The notes beneath the pieces were generated by a model, which was not told the origin of the DNA, searched no databases, and worked only from the letters and a program-made list of their open reading frames with translations. This document shows, piece after piece, positions 23,083-32,429 of a stretch of 64,000 nucleotides of DNA (its first letter is position 1; the number at the start of each line of letters is the position of its first letter). A program made the position numbers and the translations under genes. Origin of the DNA: Fluviispira multicolorata (GTDB taxonomy: Bacteria > Bdellovibrionota_B > Oligoflexia > Silvanigrellales > Silvanigrellaceae); contig NZ_WFLN01000005.1 of the NCBI RefSeq assembly GCF_009208585.1, positions 517,470 to 581,469 of the forward strand, read 5' to 3'.

Positions 23083-25932
23083 TTAATTTTCAAATTCAAC
23101 TATCGTAACTCCATCGCCTCCTTCTCCTTGTCTGCCTGCCCTAAATTTTAATTTATAGCTAGCATCTTCGAGGAATTTTCGTACAGACTCTTTGATTTTG
23201 CCCATACCATGACCATGAATTATCACAACACGATCCACTTCCAGACGGCTCATTTTATCGAGTTCAATATCTAATTTATCGAGAGCTTCGTCGACTGTTT
23301 TACCTCGTAAATTAATTGTATTACCTGAGTGTTGAAGTGTGGGTGGAATTTCATGATCTTGAATATTTGTAAACTTTTTTTGTGAATTTAATTGAGTTTT
23401 ATTTTTTGACTTTCCGTTTATTTTAATTGTTTTATTTTGCGCTTTGCTAATTTGATCATCAATTTCGCTTAATTCATGAAAATGAATTTTAACTTTCATA
23501 ATGCCAAATTGACATTCAACATTTCCCTTGCCATCAGCTGAACGTAATACTGTTCCATTATCTTTAAATTTAGATGACTTTACTTTCATTCCGACTTGCC
23601 AGTGATCAGCAGTGCGACCTTGTGCTTGAATGGTCTGTGCGGTTTCTTTGGCTTTTTTAGCCTTATTTTTTGTGCTATTTTCAAGATCTTCAAGCGAGTG
23701 AATGTCATCCTCTAAATTACTTTCAATATCATCAAATGAATCATTTAGGAGTTCAAGACTTTCTTTTGCTTCATCAAGCAATGAGCGTGTTGACATATGT
23801 CTTGGGGCACGAAATTTTTGTGCCCGTTCATCTAAGGAAGTGAATTGTTTTTCTTCTTCATTTTTTTTCTTTTTAGGAAGTTTTAAGCCGGCAAGGGCAT
23901 CAAAACCAGAAAGTTTTTGTGGTTTTGATGAATCTCTGCTTTGAATTTCTTTTGTAGGGATTGTATATTTATTTACTGCCGAAGAATCATCTGACTGCGA
24001 TCCAATATTTTCAATTGTATTTATATTTTCAGAATGTTCATTTCTTAAATCTTTTAAAAAACTCTCTTTTTGTTTTTCAAATTGCCTTTCTCGAATATCA
24101 AGACGATTTTCATAGGCGTTCAAACGTTTTTGCAATTTTGCACGATATCCATCGACAAGATCATTGCGTAACTCTGAAAGTTTTTCCCTTTCATGTTTTA
24201 AAGCTTTTAATTCTGATTCTAAATTTTTGCTTAATTCCGCCTGTTGACTTAATTCTTCTTTAATTTGAATTCTTTTTAATTGAAGATCACGAAGAATATT
24301 TTCCATTCTTTGTGATTCATTACCATAATATTGGCGAGCTTTAGAAATAATATCTTTGCTCAAACCCATCCGTTCAGCAAGTTCTATGGCGTAACTTTGT
24401 CCCGGAATTCCTGATAATACTTTATAGGTTGGTAAAAGTTTATGCGGTTCAAACTCCATGCTGCCATTATAAAAGCGTGGGTCGCCATCGGCTAAAGTTT
24501 TTAAATTTGAAAAGTGAGTTGTAATAATAACGGTTGCATTCTTTTCAGCAAAGAGTTCGAGAGTTGCTCTTGCCATGGCAACTCCAATAGCTGGATCTGT
24601 GCCGACAAAACCTTCATCAAGTAAAATAAGTGAAAATTCATTGGCAGCTTCTGTTACCTTTTTTATTTGAGAAAGATGTCCTGAAAATGTAGAAAGATCC
24701 TCTTCACGATTTTGTCTATCGCCGAGTTCAACAAAAATATTTTCATAATCTAAAATTTCTGCTTTTTCGCAGGCTACAAAAAGACCTGCTTTTGCCATTA
24801 AGACAGTCATACCAACTGTTTTCATAGCAACAGTTTTACCACCTGCATTGGGACCACTTAATACCCAAATTTTAGGGGAAATATGATTTTCTTTTTGTGG
24901 CTTTAATTCGAGATCATTGGCAACACACTTTTTTTTCTCAAGTAAAAAAAGTGGATGTTTTGCTTCAATTAAAGAAAAACGTTTTGTTTTTTCATTTGCA
25001 TTTAAAAATTTAGGTTTTGTTCCTACAATGGCACCTGCAAAGCGAGTGCGTGCTGATATATTGTCTAATTTGGTTAAAATATCTGAAGAATTTATTATAT
25101 CTTCACAGACAAGGTAACAGTCTTTTGAAAGTTCTTTTATTATTCTCTGCTCTTCAATTTCAACGTCACTTTGTGCTTTTTCAAGTTGAGTGTGTTGTTG
25201 AGCAAGTGCATGCGGTTCTAAAAAAATAGTTGAACCAGATTGGCTGACACCGCGAGGAATTCCATCGATATCGCCTTTTCTATCTGCTCTCACTGGGAGA
25301 ACGTAACGACCATCTCTCAACATCCAAACACTGTCTTGCACAGCATTTTTAACTTCTTGTTTTCGTAAAATATCTTCGAGATGTTCAACTATCCGTCTTT
25401 TAGCATTTTCTAATCGACTGCGTGCAGAGTGCAGTTCAGTTGATGCTGAAGAAAGAATATGTCCTTCAATATCAACGCTTTTTTGTAGTTTTGCGCAAAG
25501 ATTTACCTGAGGTTTAAGCTCTAATATCAATTCATATAGTTTTGGAAAGCGTTGAGCTCTTGATCTTTCAAATTTAAAAAAAGCTTGTAAAATGTGGCAA
25601 AGTCTTACTACTATCAGTACTTGGAATAAAGCATGGGGTGATAAAAGCGCACCGCGTTTTAAAGGCTTTTCAAACATTTCTAAATCGAATGCTTCGAGTG
25701 TCAAGTTGTTTCCTTGAGTCGTCAAATCAAGCATTTCAGCGGTTGTTACAAAAAAGAAATCTCTTTCTGATGCATCAAGCCAAGGATCTAATTGTAATAA
25801 TTGAGTTTTAGTATGAGGGGAAATCGAGTATTCGGAAAGATATTTTGTTAGTTTATTCCATTCAAGACGCTCAAGTGCATCTTTGCGAAGAAAATTCATA
25901 GAGCTATTGTCAATGTTGCTTTCATGTTCCAT
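23083..25932 (-). CDS. mutS2: MutS2 family ATPase/endonuclease
   Basis: This 949-aa protein has the MutS2 layout: core/lever domains without the mismatch-recognition domain, an ATPase with Walker A 'GPNAGGKTVAMK' and Walker B 'LILLDEGFVGTDPAIG', a long coiled-coil-like stretch, and a C-terminal Smr domain with 'VVIIHGHGMGKIKESV' close to the end. MutS2 acts on recombination intermediates and, in some bacteria, on collided ribosomes. Typical length is about 780-800 aa; the excess lies mostly in a charged, Lys/Ser/Gln-rich segment of about 200 residues between the ATPase and Smr parts. The start is ATG 25932; a GTG three codons upstream is also possible and neither has a strong ribosome-binding site. 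It is divergent from rsgA. Confidence 0.95.
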   Translation of the reverse strand: MEHESNIDNSSMNFLRKDALERLEWNKLTKYLSEYSISPHTKTQLLQLDPWLDASERDFFFVTTAEMLDLTTQGNNLTLEAFDLEMFEKPLKRGALLSPHALFQVLIVVRLCHILQAFFKFERSRAQRFPKLYELILELKPQVNLCAKLQKSVDIEGHILSSASTELHSARSRLENAKRRIVEHLEDILRKQEVKNAVQDSVWMLRDGRYVLPVRADRKGDIDGIPRGVSQSGSTIFLEPHALAQQHTQLEKAQSDVEIEEQRIIKELSKDCYLVCEDIINSSDILTKLDNISARTRFAGAIVGTKPKFLNANEKTKRFSLIEAKHPLFLLEKKKCVANDLELKPQKENHISPKIWVLSGPNAGGKTVAMKTVGMTVLMAKAGLFVACEKAEILDYENIFVELGDRQNREEDLSTFSGHLSQIKKVTEAANEFSLILLDEGFVGTDPAIGVAMARATLELFAEKNATVIITTHFSNLKTLADGDPRFYNGSMEFEPHKLLPTYKVLSGIPGQSYAIELAERMGLSKDIISKARQYYGNESQRMENILRDLQLKRIQIKEELSQQAELSKNLESELKALKHEREKLSELRNDLVDGYRAKLQKRLNAYENRLDIRERQFEKQKESFLKDLRNEHSENINTIENIGSQSDDSSAVNKYTIPTKEIQSRDSSKPQKLSGFDALAGLKLPKKKKNEEEKQFTSLDERAQKFRAPRHMSTRSLLDEAKESLELLNDSFDDIESNLEDDIHSLEDLENSTKNKAKKAKETAQTIQAQGRTADHWQVGMKVKSSKFKDNGTVLRSADGKGNVECQFGIMKVKIHFHELSEIDDQISKAQNKTIKINGKSKNKTQLNSQKKFTNIQDHEIPPTLQHSGNTINLRGKTVDEALDKLDIELDKMSRLEVDRVVIIHGHGMGKIKESVRKFLEDASYKLKFRAGRQGEGGDGVTIVEFEN

Positions 25933-26023
25933 AAGAATCACACACCGTTTGTAGATTGGTTTCCAAGCGTAGCGGGATGATGTATAAACATATTATAAAC
26001 AAACTTCAATAGGGAGTAGATAC

Positions 26024-27370
26024 GTGGCTCGTGGTAAAAATTACATCAATCAGGATGAGCGACGTGATCATTTTCAAAAAATTGAAAAGATAAAAAAAGA
26101 AAAAAGATCCGTACGTGGCCGTAATGAAGATGATTGGATTGTTGACTCTCTTGAACAAAATAAGTCAAAAATAGAAATAAAAGAATATATAAAAAATTTA
26201 TTAAAAAATGGTATGCGCAGAGGACGTGTTATCGAAGTGCAAAAAAGAAACATTTTTATTGCCGAAGAAAATGAAAAAGGACTGCCTGAAACTGAAAATC
26301 TTTGGCTTTGTTCAGTGGCAAAAAGACATTTTCAAAGAGCTCATAAAGAACGCAATTTCGTTGTTGTAGGCGATCGCATTTTATTTGAACCTGATAGCAC
26401 CATTGAGTTTGATACTGAGGGGCAACCTCTTAACACCGATCTCCCTCGTGGAGTCGTGCAACATTCATTTGCAAGAACCAGTAAAATATCTCGTAAAGAT
26501 CCCATGCACCCTGATTGGGAGCACGTCATGCTTGCGAATATTGATTTGGTTGTTATTGTTGCATCTGTTTTAAACCCTGAAGTGCGTTGGGGGCTTGTTG
26601 ATCGCTTTCTGGTGCAAGCCGAGCTTGAGCAGATTCCAGCAGTCATAGTATTAAATAAAGTTGATCTTTTAACAAATACAAATCTTGCGAATGCAGAGTT
26701 TCTTGAAACTTATAAACGGCGTGTGGAAATTTATCGTAACATCGGTTATGAAGTTGTAGAAATTTGTGCATTAAAACCTAAAAAAACACCAGAATCTGTT
26801 AAACAATTGCGTCGTTTATTTAAAGGAAAACTAGTCGGTTTTGCGGGACATTCTGGAGTTGGAAAAAGCAGTATCCTCAATTTAATGCGTCCTGAATTTG
26901 AACAAATTGTTGATGAGAATCCTGAAATATTTTATAAGGGACGTCACACAACAACTTATAACAGTTTATTACAACTTGATATTGGCGCATATGCCATTGA
27001 TACCCCAGGTATTCGTTCCTTTAATATCAGTCAATACGATGCGATTACGTTAAGTCATTGTTTTCCAGAATTTCGCCCATTTAAATGTAAATATCGTGAA
27101 TGTTCACACGATCATGAACCAAGTTGTGGGGTAAAGGAAGCGCTTGCAGAAACTAAAATTTCTTATGAACGCTATCGCAGTTACCTTGGTATTTTAAAAG
27201 GTTTGAGTTTTCGTGAAGGAGAAGGTGATTCAACTGATGCTGGTATGATTGCCGATTTAAAAGCTCGAGTACAAATGAGAGATGAAGAGCAATTAAAAAA
27301 TAAAAATCATGAAAATATCGGTGAAGAACAGCTTAAAGAAATTATGAGAATAAAAGTTGAAGAAGAATAA
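26024..27370 (+). CDS. rsgA: Ribosome small-subunit assembly GTPase RsgA
   Basis: This 448-aa circularly permuted GTPase helps late 30S maturation. An OB domain comes first ('GMRRGRVIEVQKRNIFI' onward, about 63-130). The GTPase motifs are in permuted order: G4 'VLNKVDLL', then G1 'GHSGVGKSS', then G3 'DTPGIRSF'. A zinc-binding domain follows, with 'HCFPEF..FKCKYRECSHDHEPSCGV'. The start is GTG 26024, with AGGGAG 7 bp upstream. It has an N-terminal charged extension of about 60 residues and a C-terminal extension of about 50, which make it longer than the usual 300-350 aa. The next gene follows after 17 bp. Confidence 0.95.
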   Translation: MARGKNYINQDERRDHFQKIEKIKKEKRSVRGRNEDDWIVDSLEQNKSKIEIKEYIKNLLKNGMRRGRVIEVQKRNIFIAEENEKGLPETENLWLCSVAKRHFQRAHKERNFVVVGDRILFEPDSTIEFDTEGQPLNTDLPRGVVQHSFARTSKISRKDPMHPDWEHVMLANIDLVVIVASVLNPEVRWGLVDRFLVQAELEQIPAVIVLNKVDLLTNTNLANAEFLETYKRRVEIYRNIGYEVVEICALKPKKTPESVKQLRRLFKGKLVGFAGHSGVGKSSILNLMRPEFEQIVDENPEIFYKGRHTTTYNSLLQLDIGAYAIDTPGIRSFNISQYDAITLSHCFPEFRPFKCKYRECSHDHEPSCGVKEALAETKISYERYRSYLGILKGLSFREGEGDSTDAGMIADLKARVQMRDEEQLKNKNHENIGEEQLKEIMRIKVEEE

Positions 27371-27387
27371 AAGAAAAGGTCATATTT

Positions 27388-28884
27388 ATGTCAAGCACAC
27401 AAGAAAGTAACAAAAATAATTTTGATATTGCTATTGTTGGTGGTGGCCTTTCCGGTATTTTGTTGGCACTTCGTCTTTCCAGAGATAAAGAAAAATTTAA
27501 CGAGAAAATTGTTTTAATTGAGCAACAACCTCAACTGGGGGGGCGTAATTTTTTTTCTTCTCCTCTTAGCTTTTCTGGCAAATCCCATAGTAAAATAAAT
27601 CAAGAAATTTTGTTTCATTCATCTCACTCTCAGCATTTAAGTGGACCAGGTTTTGAGTTTATGAATGTTGAATCTTTAAATGCAATGCTAAGACATCTAC
27701 AATCTCATTTAACAGATGAAGAGAGTGTTCAATTTGAAGAGTATATTAATAGGATCGATGAGCTTGAATCTGAAAGAAGAAATCGTTGTTTTTTTATAAA
27801 AAAAGAATTTGTAACTGACAGCGAAATTCTCTCTGGGTCTTCTGAAATATTAACAAAGAGAGAAGCAGAATTATTGCGTTCTTTTGTTTTTGATTTTTAT
27901 TCTCCCATTCAGAATTCGTATGAGGAAAATACAGAAAGAAACAACATTCCATTTGAAAAATCATCACAATGGAATGAGCTTTCAAAAGCAAGTAAAGAAA
28001 CTTTGAGCGCTCTTTTTTCTTCTATTATTGGGCCTGAGTGGGAAAAATCAACTTTTATTTATGTCTGTAAATGTTTATGGACATTTTTTAACGCATACAA
28101 AGAACCTTTACCAAAATTTTTTAAAAGAAAAATTGCTCTTGAGTTATTTATTGAAAATATTCTGAGAGGACGCGGAATTGAAGTTCGTACATTGTGTGAA
28201 GTACTGCGTGTTAATCATAATAAAGAAACAAGTTTCAATCTAATATTAGCCGATGAGGTTAATCCGAGTCATAAAACAATTTTATGTGAGAAACTTGTCT
28301 TCGCAATTCCCCTTGTGCAATGTTTGGGAATAATTGCAAAAGAAAACTTTTCCCCAGAGCAATCTCGCTTTGTTTCCCGGGTGCGACCACTTTCTCTTGT
28401 TGTGTCAGAAATTTCAGACTTTCTTTCTGTGCGTTCAGAACATTGGCCTGATAATGTTGGGGCTTGCGACCGACTTCTTTTTCCAGTGGAACGTGTGCAA
28501 GGATTTTTAACTTCGGATGGACGCCTTCTCTTTTCGACTCAACTTGATTATGAGGATTCTTTGCAAGCTCCTGCTGTGCGTGAAGCCGTTGCAAGATTGC
28601 GCCGAGCCGTTGCACGTGTTGTTAAACCAGAAATTGCGGAAGAAATTAAAAGAGGAGCGCGTATTCCTCAAAATAAAGTAACAGAGAGAATTGTTTTATT
28701 ACCAGTAGCGCAATCTATTCCCAATAATATTCCTGTGAATATCGAAGTGAAAGAGACTAAAATGGGAATCAAAGGTCTTTATTGCTGTGGAGATAGTTTC
28801 CCAACTTTAGCAGATGAACCTTGGAAGCGAGTTATTGCCAGTGTGCAAGATGTGGTTATGCGTTTGCATGGGAATGAGATTTAA
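27388..28884 (+). CDS. FAD-dependent oxidoreductase (amine-oxidase fold)
   Basis: This 498-aa protein begins with a dinucleotide-binding motif 'DIAIVGGGLSGILLALRLS' (about 14-32), followed by 'LIEQQPQLGGRNFF', the Glu and GGR elements that bind FAD in amine oxidases and phytoene-desaturase-like enzymes. Near the end 'GLYCCGDSFPTLADEPWKRVIASV' is the second FAD-contact block. The middle has no feature that reveals the substrate. Possible roles are a monoamine, protoporphyrinogen or carotenoid oxidoreductase. It lies 17 bp after rsgA in the same direction and is convergent with an SDR gene 8 bp further on. Confidence 0.78.
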   Translation: MSSTQESNKNNFDIAIVGGGLSGILLALRLSRDKEKFNEKIVLIEQQPQLGGRNFFSSPLSFSGKSHSKINQEILFHSSHSQHLSGPGFEFMNVESLNAMLRHLQSHLTDEESVQFEEYINRIDELESERRNRCFFIKKEFVTDSEILSGSSEILTKREAELLRSFVFDFYSPIQNSYEENTERNNIPFEKSSQWNELSKASKETLSALFSSIIGPEWEKSTFIYVCKCLWTFFNAYKEPLPKFFKRKIALELFIENILRGRGIEVRTLCEVLRVNHNKETSFNLILADEVNPSHKTILCEKLVFAIPLVQCLGIIAKENFSPEQSRFVSRVRPLSLVVSEISDFLSVRSEHWPDNVGACDRLLFPVERVQGFLTSDGRLLFSTQLDYEDSLQAPAVREAVARLRRAVARVVKPEIAEEIKRGARIPQNKVTERIVLLPVAQSIPNNIPVNIEVKETKMGIKGLYCCGDSFPTLADEPWKRVIASVQDVVMRLHGNEI

Positions 28885-28892
28885 AAATAAAT

Positions 28893-29648
28893 TTAAACTT
28901 TCCCGCCATCAATTGATATTTCTGTACCATTTATATGAAATGCTTCATCAGAAAGTAGCATAGCAGTTACACCAGCAGCTTTTGAAGGTTCTGCATAAAG
29001 TTTATTACCAAGTGGGTTTAAGGTTTTAATTAATTCTGGGTTGACTCCTTTCGGAATATCAAATGAATTTCCAAGATCAGTTATTATTGCTCCGGGTAAA
29101 ATGCAATTTGCATGTAATCCTTGTTGAAAATACTCTACAAATAAAGAACGGGTAAAAGATTTAATAGCACCCTTTGTTGCGGCATAGGCTGCTAACCAAG
29201 GGTGAGGTTGTTCACATGCTGATGATGAGGTATTTACTAAATAGCTGGTTTCATTTTTTAACAACCATGGGAGAGCATGTCTGTTAACATTAAATGTTCC
29301 AGTTAAATTAACAGCAATCAACTCGTTCCATTGACTGAGTTGCATTTCATGTGTCTTATAGGATCTTAAAATTCCAGCATTATGACTTAAACCTTGAACT
29401 CCACCTAAGGTATTACACAGTTTATCTATACAGATTTTAGTTTGCTCAAACTCAGAGACATCGCACTGTGAGTAGACTATTTTGACATCAAATTTTTTAA
29501 GATCTTCAACTAAAGTTATTAAATTATCAGCATGATTATCGAGGAGGGCTAGGTTTCCTCCTTCCGATGCTATGCGTAAAGCTGTCGCTTTTCCTATTCC
29601 ACTTGCAGCGCCTGTGACGAGTATGTTTTTGTTTATGAAACGTTTCAT
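28893..29648 (-). CDS. Short-chain dehydrogenase/reductase
   Basis: This 251-aa classical SDR has the cofactor motif 'VTGAASGIGKATA' (about 11-23), 'SHNAG' in place of NNAG, the catalytic 'NTSSSA' serine segment and 'YAATKGAIKSFTRS' with the YxxxK pair. The end 'INGTEISIDGGKV' is typical of the family. An acidic residue after the second strand ('LLDN') favours NAD over NADP. The substrate is unknown. It has its own transcription unit; the 430-bp region upstream is empty of genes. Confidence 0.88.
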   Translation of the reverse strand: MKRFINKNILVTGAASGIGKATALRIASEGGNLALLDNHADNLITLVEDLKKFDVKIVYSQCDVSEFEQTKICIDKLCNTLGGVQGLSHNAGILRSYKTHEMQLSQWNELIAVNLTGTFNVNRHALPWLLKNETSYLVNTSSSACEQPHPWLAAYAATKGAIKSFTRSLFVEYFQQGLHANCILPGAIITDLGNSFDIPKGVNPELIKTLNPLGNKLYAEPSKAAGVTAMLLSDEAFHINGTEISIDGGKV

Positions 29649-30077
29649 ATTTTTTCCTAATAAAAGAATATAATTGTTAATTTTAGAACTATGGATTTTA
29701 TTAAAGATATATTTTCTATTTTAATAAAAAAATTTTTGCGCATTTAATATGTATTTAATTATAATGCTTTATAAGCTTAGTGAAGTTCGTTTTATACGTA
29801 TATTTGTGAGAAGAGCTAAAGAGTGCATTTTTATAAAATTCCCAAATCAATTAAAAAGAGTCTTTCATTTTTAACAAGGCATTTTTTTCATATATTAATT
29901 TATATAGGATGTCCATTAATTTTTTAATTAAAACTATAGATAAATTAGAAAATAAATATATGTTTATATATTTACCCTGCAAAAAAGTTTCTATCAAAAT
30001 TTAATGACAGACATTCTAACGCTAAAAATAAAGTGGTATTATTTAAATATTGATATTTATAAAAATTAGGGTGTTTT
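29649..30077. other. AT-rich divergent intergenic region, no gene seen
   Basis: This 429-bp stretch lies between divergent genes and should hold both promoters. It contains an imperfect AT-only inverted repeat (29696-29705 with 29720-29729) close to the SDR gene, which might be an operator. I see no reading frame with a ribosome-binding site, no tRNA and no strong terminator. Confidence 0.5.
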
Positions 30078-30890
30078 ATGCATGATAATAGTTGCTATCT
30101 ATATTCTTCTCGCTTTGGAAAGATGTGTTATTATGATAATAAATTAGAAAAAGATATTCTTCTTTTTATTCATGGTCTTTCAGTCAGTAAAGAAGTTTTT
30201 TATAAACAAATTGAATTATTGAATAATCAATACCGTATTATTGCAATTGATTTATTAGGTCATGGTGCAAGTGAAAATGCGACTCATGATCATGAATATG
30301 TTTATACTGTAAGTGGATTTTCTGATGTTATTACCGAATTTTTAACCAGTATAGATGCAAAAGATGTAACGGTTTATGGTTGGTCTATGGGAGGTTCTAT
30401 TGCAATTGAATTGCTTGAAAAATATTCTGGAATTAAAAAAATTTTAATTGATAGTTGCACCCCAGTTTCATATATTCAAAATAATCACCGCAAAGCATAT
30501 TTTTTTAATAAAGTAGCACGTCTTATTATTAAAAAATTTTACACATATGATGAAGCAATTGATTGTTTGAAGAAAGGTGGAATTGTTTCAACCCAAATCC
30601 ACAGCTTTCAAAGTGTCCAAAGAGTGATAGAGGCCTTTTTACGAGCCAACGGAAACATGCGTGAAATCAGTTTTGCATCCTTAATGGAAATGAAAGGCTT
30701 AAGTCCAAAGGAATGTGTCGAAAAGCAAAGAGAAAAAGTAAAAATTTTGGTTGGTGAAAAGGATCCTAGAATTAATTTAAAATACTTAAAAAAACACTTT
30801 TCTGATATTACAGAAATTTTTCCGAATTCAGGGCACGCCGTATTTTGGGATAATCCTTTTTCAATAATTAAGTTCTTACTGCAAAAATAA
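30078..30890 (+). CDS. Alpha/beta-hydrolase fold protein
   Basis: This 270-aa protein has the alpha/beta-hydrolase elements in order: 'LLFIHGLSVSKEVF' (oxyanion-hole HG, about 28-41), 'RIIAIDLLGHGAS', the nucleophile elbow 'VYGWSMGGSIAIE' (Gly-x-Ser-x-Gly), a helical cap in the middle, an acid candidate in 'VGEKDPRI', and the final 'NSGHAVFWDNP' with the catalytic His. There is no signal peptide, so it acts in the cytoplasm. The fold is clear but the substrate is not; esterase, thioesterase or a quorum-lactonase-like role are all possible. It is convergent with trhO, 8 bp apart. Confidence 0.85.
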   Translation: MHDNSCYLYSSRFGKMCYYDNKLEKDILLFIHGLSVSKEVFYKQIELLNNQYRIIAIDLLGHGASENATHDHEYVYTVSGFSDVITEFLTSIDAKDVTVYGWSMGGSIAIELLEKYSGIKKILIDSCTPVSYIQNNHRKAYFFNKVARLIIKKFYTYDEAIDCLKKGGIVSTQIHSFQSVQRVIEAFLRANGNMREISFASLMEMKGLSPKECVEKQREKVKILVGEKDPRINLKYLKKHFSDITEIFPNSGHAVFWDNPFSIIKFLLQK

Positions 30891-30898
30891 TATTAAAT

Positions 30899-31885
30899 TT
30901 AGGTAGATTCTTGCTTTTCTTTTTCCCATTTTGCACGCACTTCTTTAGCTCTTTCTTGGCGTACTTGCAATGCCTTCATGTTATTCATGCGCATTATTTC
31001 AGAGCGCTTTGACTCGCGTTCTAAATGTTTTTCAAAGCAGTGAGGGCAATGATGATCTTTTTTATATTGAGAGCTTGTGAGATCTTCAGGCTTTAAAGGA
31101 GACCAGCACGCATAACAGATTTCATATTTTGCTTCGTTCAACTTTTTATCCACAGCAACTCTGTAGTCGAATACAAAACAATCACCATCATAATAATTAT
31201 CTTCATTTGATGCCCTATTTGCTGTCTCTTCAAAATATTTAAGAATACCACCTTGGAGTTGATAAACTTCTTCAAAACCTTCTTGGCGCATAAAAGCTGT
31301 TGCTTTTTCACAGCGAATGCCACCCGTGCAAAAAGTAACAACTTTTTTATTTTTATGTTCAGCAAAGTTACTTTTAATCCACTGAGGAAAGTCACGGAAT
31401 TGTTTTAAGCGTGGGTCGATTGCACCACGAAAAGTTCCGAGATCCACTTCGTAGTCATTGCGTGTGTCCAAAATAACAAGATCTTCGCCATCATCAAGCC
31501 ATTTTTTTAATTCAAGGGCTTCGACATATTTGCCTGTAAAGTGAGCAGGTTTAATAGAGTCCATTCCCATTGGAATAATTTCTTTTTTCACTTTAATAAT
31601 CATGCGGCGAAATGGAATGTGATCACTGTAGCTTTTTTTAAATTCGATATCAGCAAAACGACTGTCAGCATGCATATAATCAATATATTGTTGAATGCTG
31701 TCATCGCTTCCTACCAAACAGGAATTAATTCCTTCATGGGCAAGCAGAATTGTTCCTTTAATATTTAATTTATTACAGAAACTTAAAAGAGTTTCTCGAA
31801 AGGACTCTAGATTTTCGATCTCAACGAATTTATAATATGCAATGTTGACATAAGGATGAGAAGCAGAAAGGCATGTGCTAGTCAT
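30899..31885 (-). CDS. trhO: tRNA uridine 5-hydroxylase TrhO (rhodanese family)
   Basis: This 328-aa protein matches TrhO (YceA), which with O2 makes 5-hydroxyuridine at the wobble position of some tRNAs. The N-terminal part ('YYKFVEIENLESF', 'HEGINSCLVG') is the acylphosphatase-like domain. The rhodanese domain has 'LDTRNDYEVDLGTF' and the active loop 'FCTGGIRCEKATAFM' with the catalytic Cys. A C-terminal Cys-rich part ('YEICYACWSP', 'HHCPHCFEKH') follows. The start is taken as ATG 31885, with AAGGTG 7 bp upstream; a GTG three codons earlier is open too. It may be transcribed with the small gene upstream. Confidence 0.94.
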   Translation of the reverse strand: MTSTCLSASHPYVNIAYYKFVEIENLESFRETLLSFCNKLNIKGTILLAHEGINSCLVGSDDSIQQYIDYMHADSRFADIEFKKSYSDHIPFRRMIIKVKKEIIPMGMDSIKPAHFTGKYVEALELKKWLDDGEDLVILDTRNDYEVDLGTFRGAIDPRLKQFRDFPQWIKSNFAEHKNKKVVTFCTGGIRCEKATAFMRQEGFEEVYQLQGGILKYFEETANRASNEDNYYDGDCFVFDYRVAVDKKLNEAKYEICYACWSPLKPEDLTSSQYKKDHHCPHCFEKHLERESKRSEIMRMNNMKALQVRQERAKEVRAKWEKEKQEST

Positions 31886-31975
31886 AAATTTCACCTTGTA
31901 AAGTATTGAAATTTAAAACAATGAGATCTACTCATTGTTTATATTTAATTTTTAAAATAAAAATGATGCCAATAA

Positions 31976-32227
31976 TTAAGACATCATTTCTTTGTAAATC
32001 TTAGTAAGAAGTTCTTTATCTTTGCGTTCCCAAGCTTCAAATACACGACGTGCTTCACGATTTTGTAAGGCTGTCGTACGAAAGTATTGATTGAACCCTG
32101 TTTCGGAATCTTGTGTGCGTAAATTTTGTACTTTTTCAGCATCGATAAGGAGCTGGCTTGCTCCACGGCGAAGGATCAAGTTATTGCGGTTCCATTCTAA
32201 AGAAACTGCGGATGAAGTAAATGTCAT
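31976..32227 (-). CDS. Small hypothetical protein
   Basis: This 83-aa protein is not recognised. It begins with short strands ('SAVSLEWNRNNLILRRGAS') and ends in a charged helix ('REARRVFEAWERKDKELLTKIYKEM'). There is no signal peptide, Cys or membrane segment. AGGAG lies 7 bp before the ATG at 32227, so it is probably a real gene. It lies 90 bp upstream of trhO on the same strand. Confidence 0.65.
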   Translation of the reverse strand: MTFTSSAVSLEWNRNNLILRRGASQLLIDAEKVQNLRTQDSETGFNQYFRTTALQNREARRVFEAWERKDKELLTKIYKEMMS

Positions 32228-32429
32228 AGTTATCTCCTAAGTAGTCAGACCAAAAAGTCAATTTACCACATAGCGCAAGCTTATTAGAGACTCAAGTTCT
32301 ATTCTCCTTTGTCACATTTAAGTTCAAATTCCGATTGTCTTAAATATTATGTTGACCGACTGGCTAAATATGAAAATTTTTGATAAAAGTGTAGCCTAAG
32401 TTAATATTTAGAAAGTTAAGAGGTTTATT

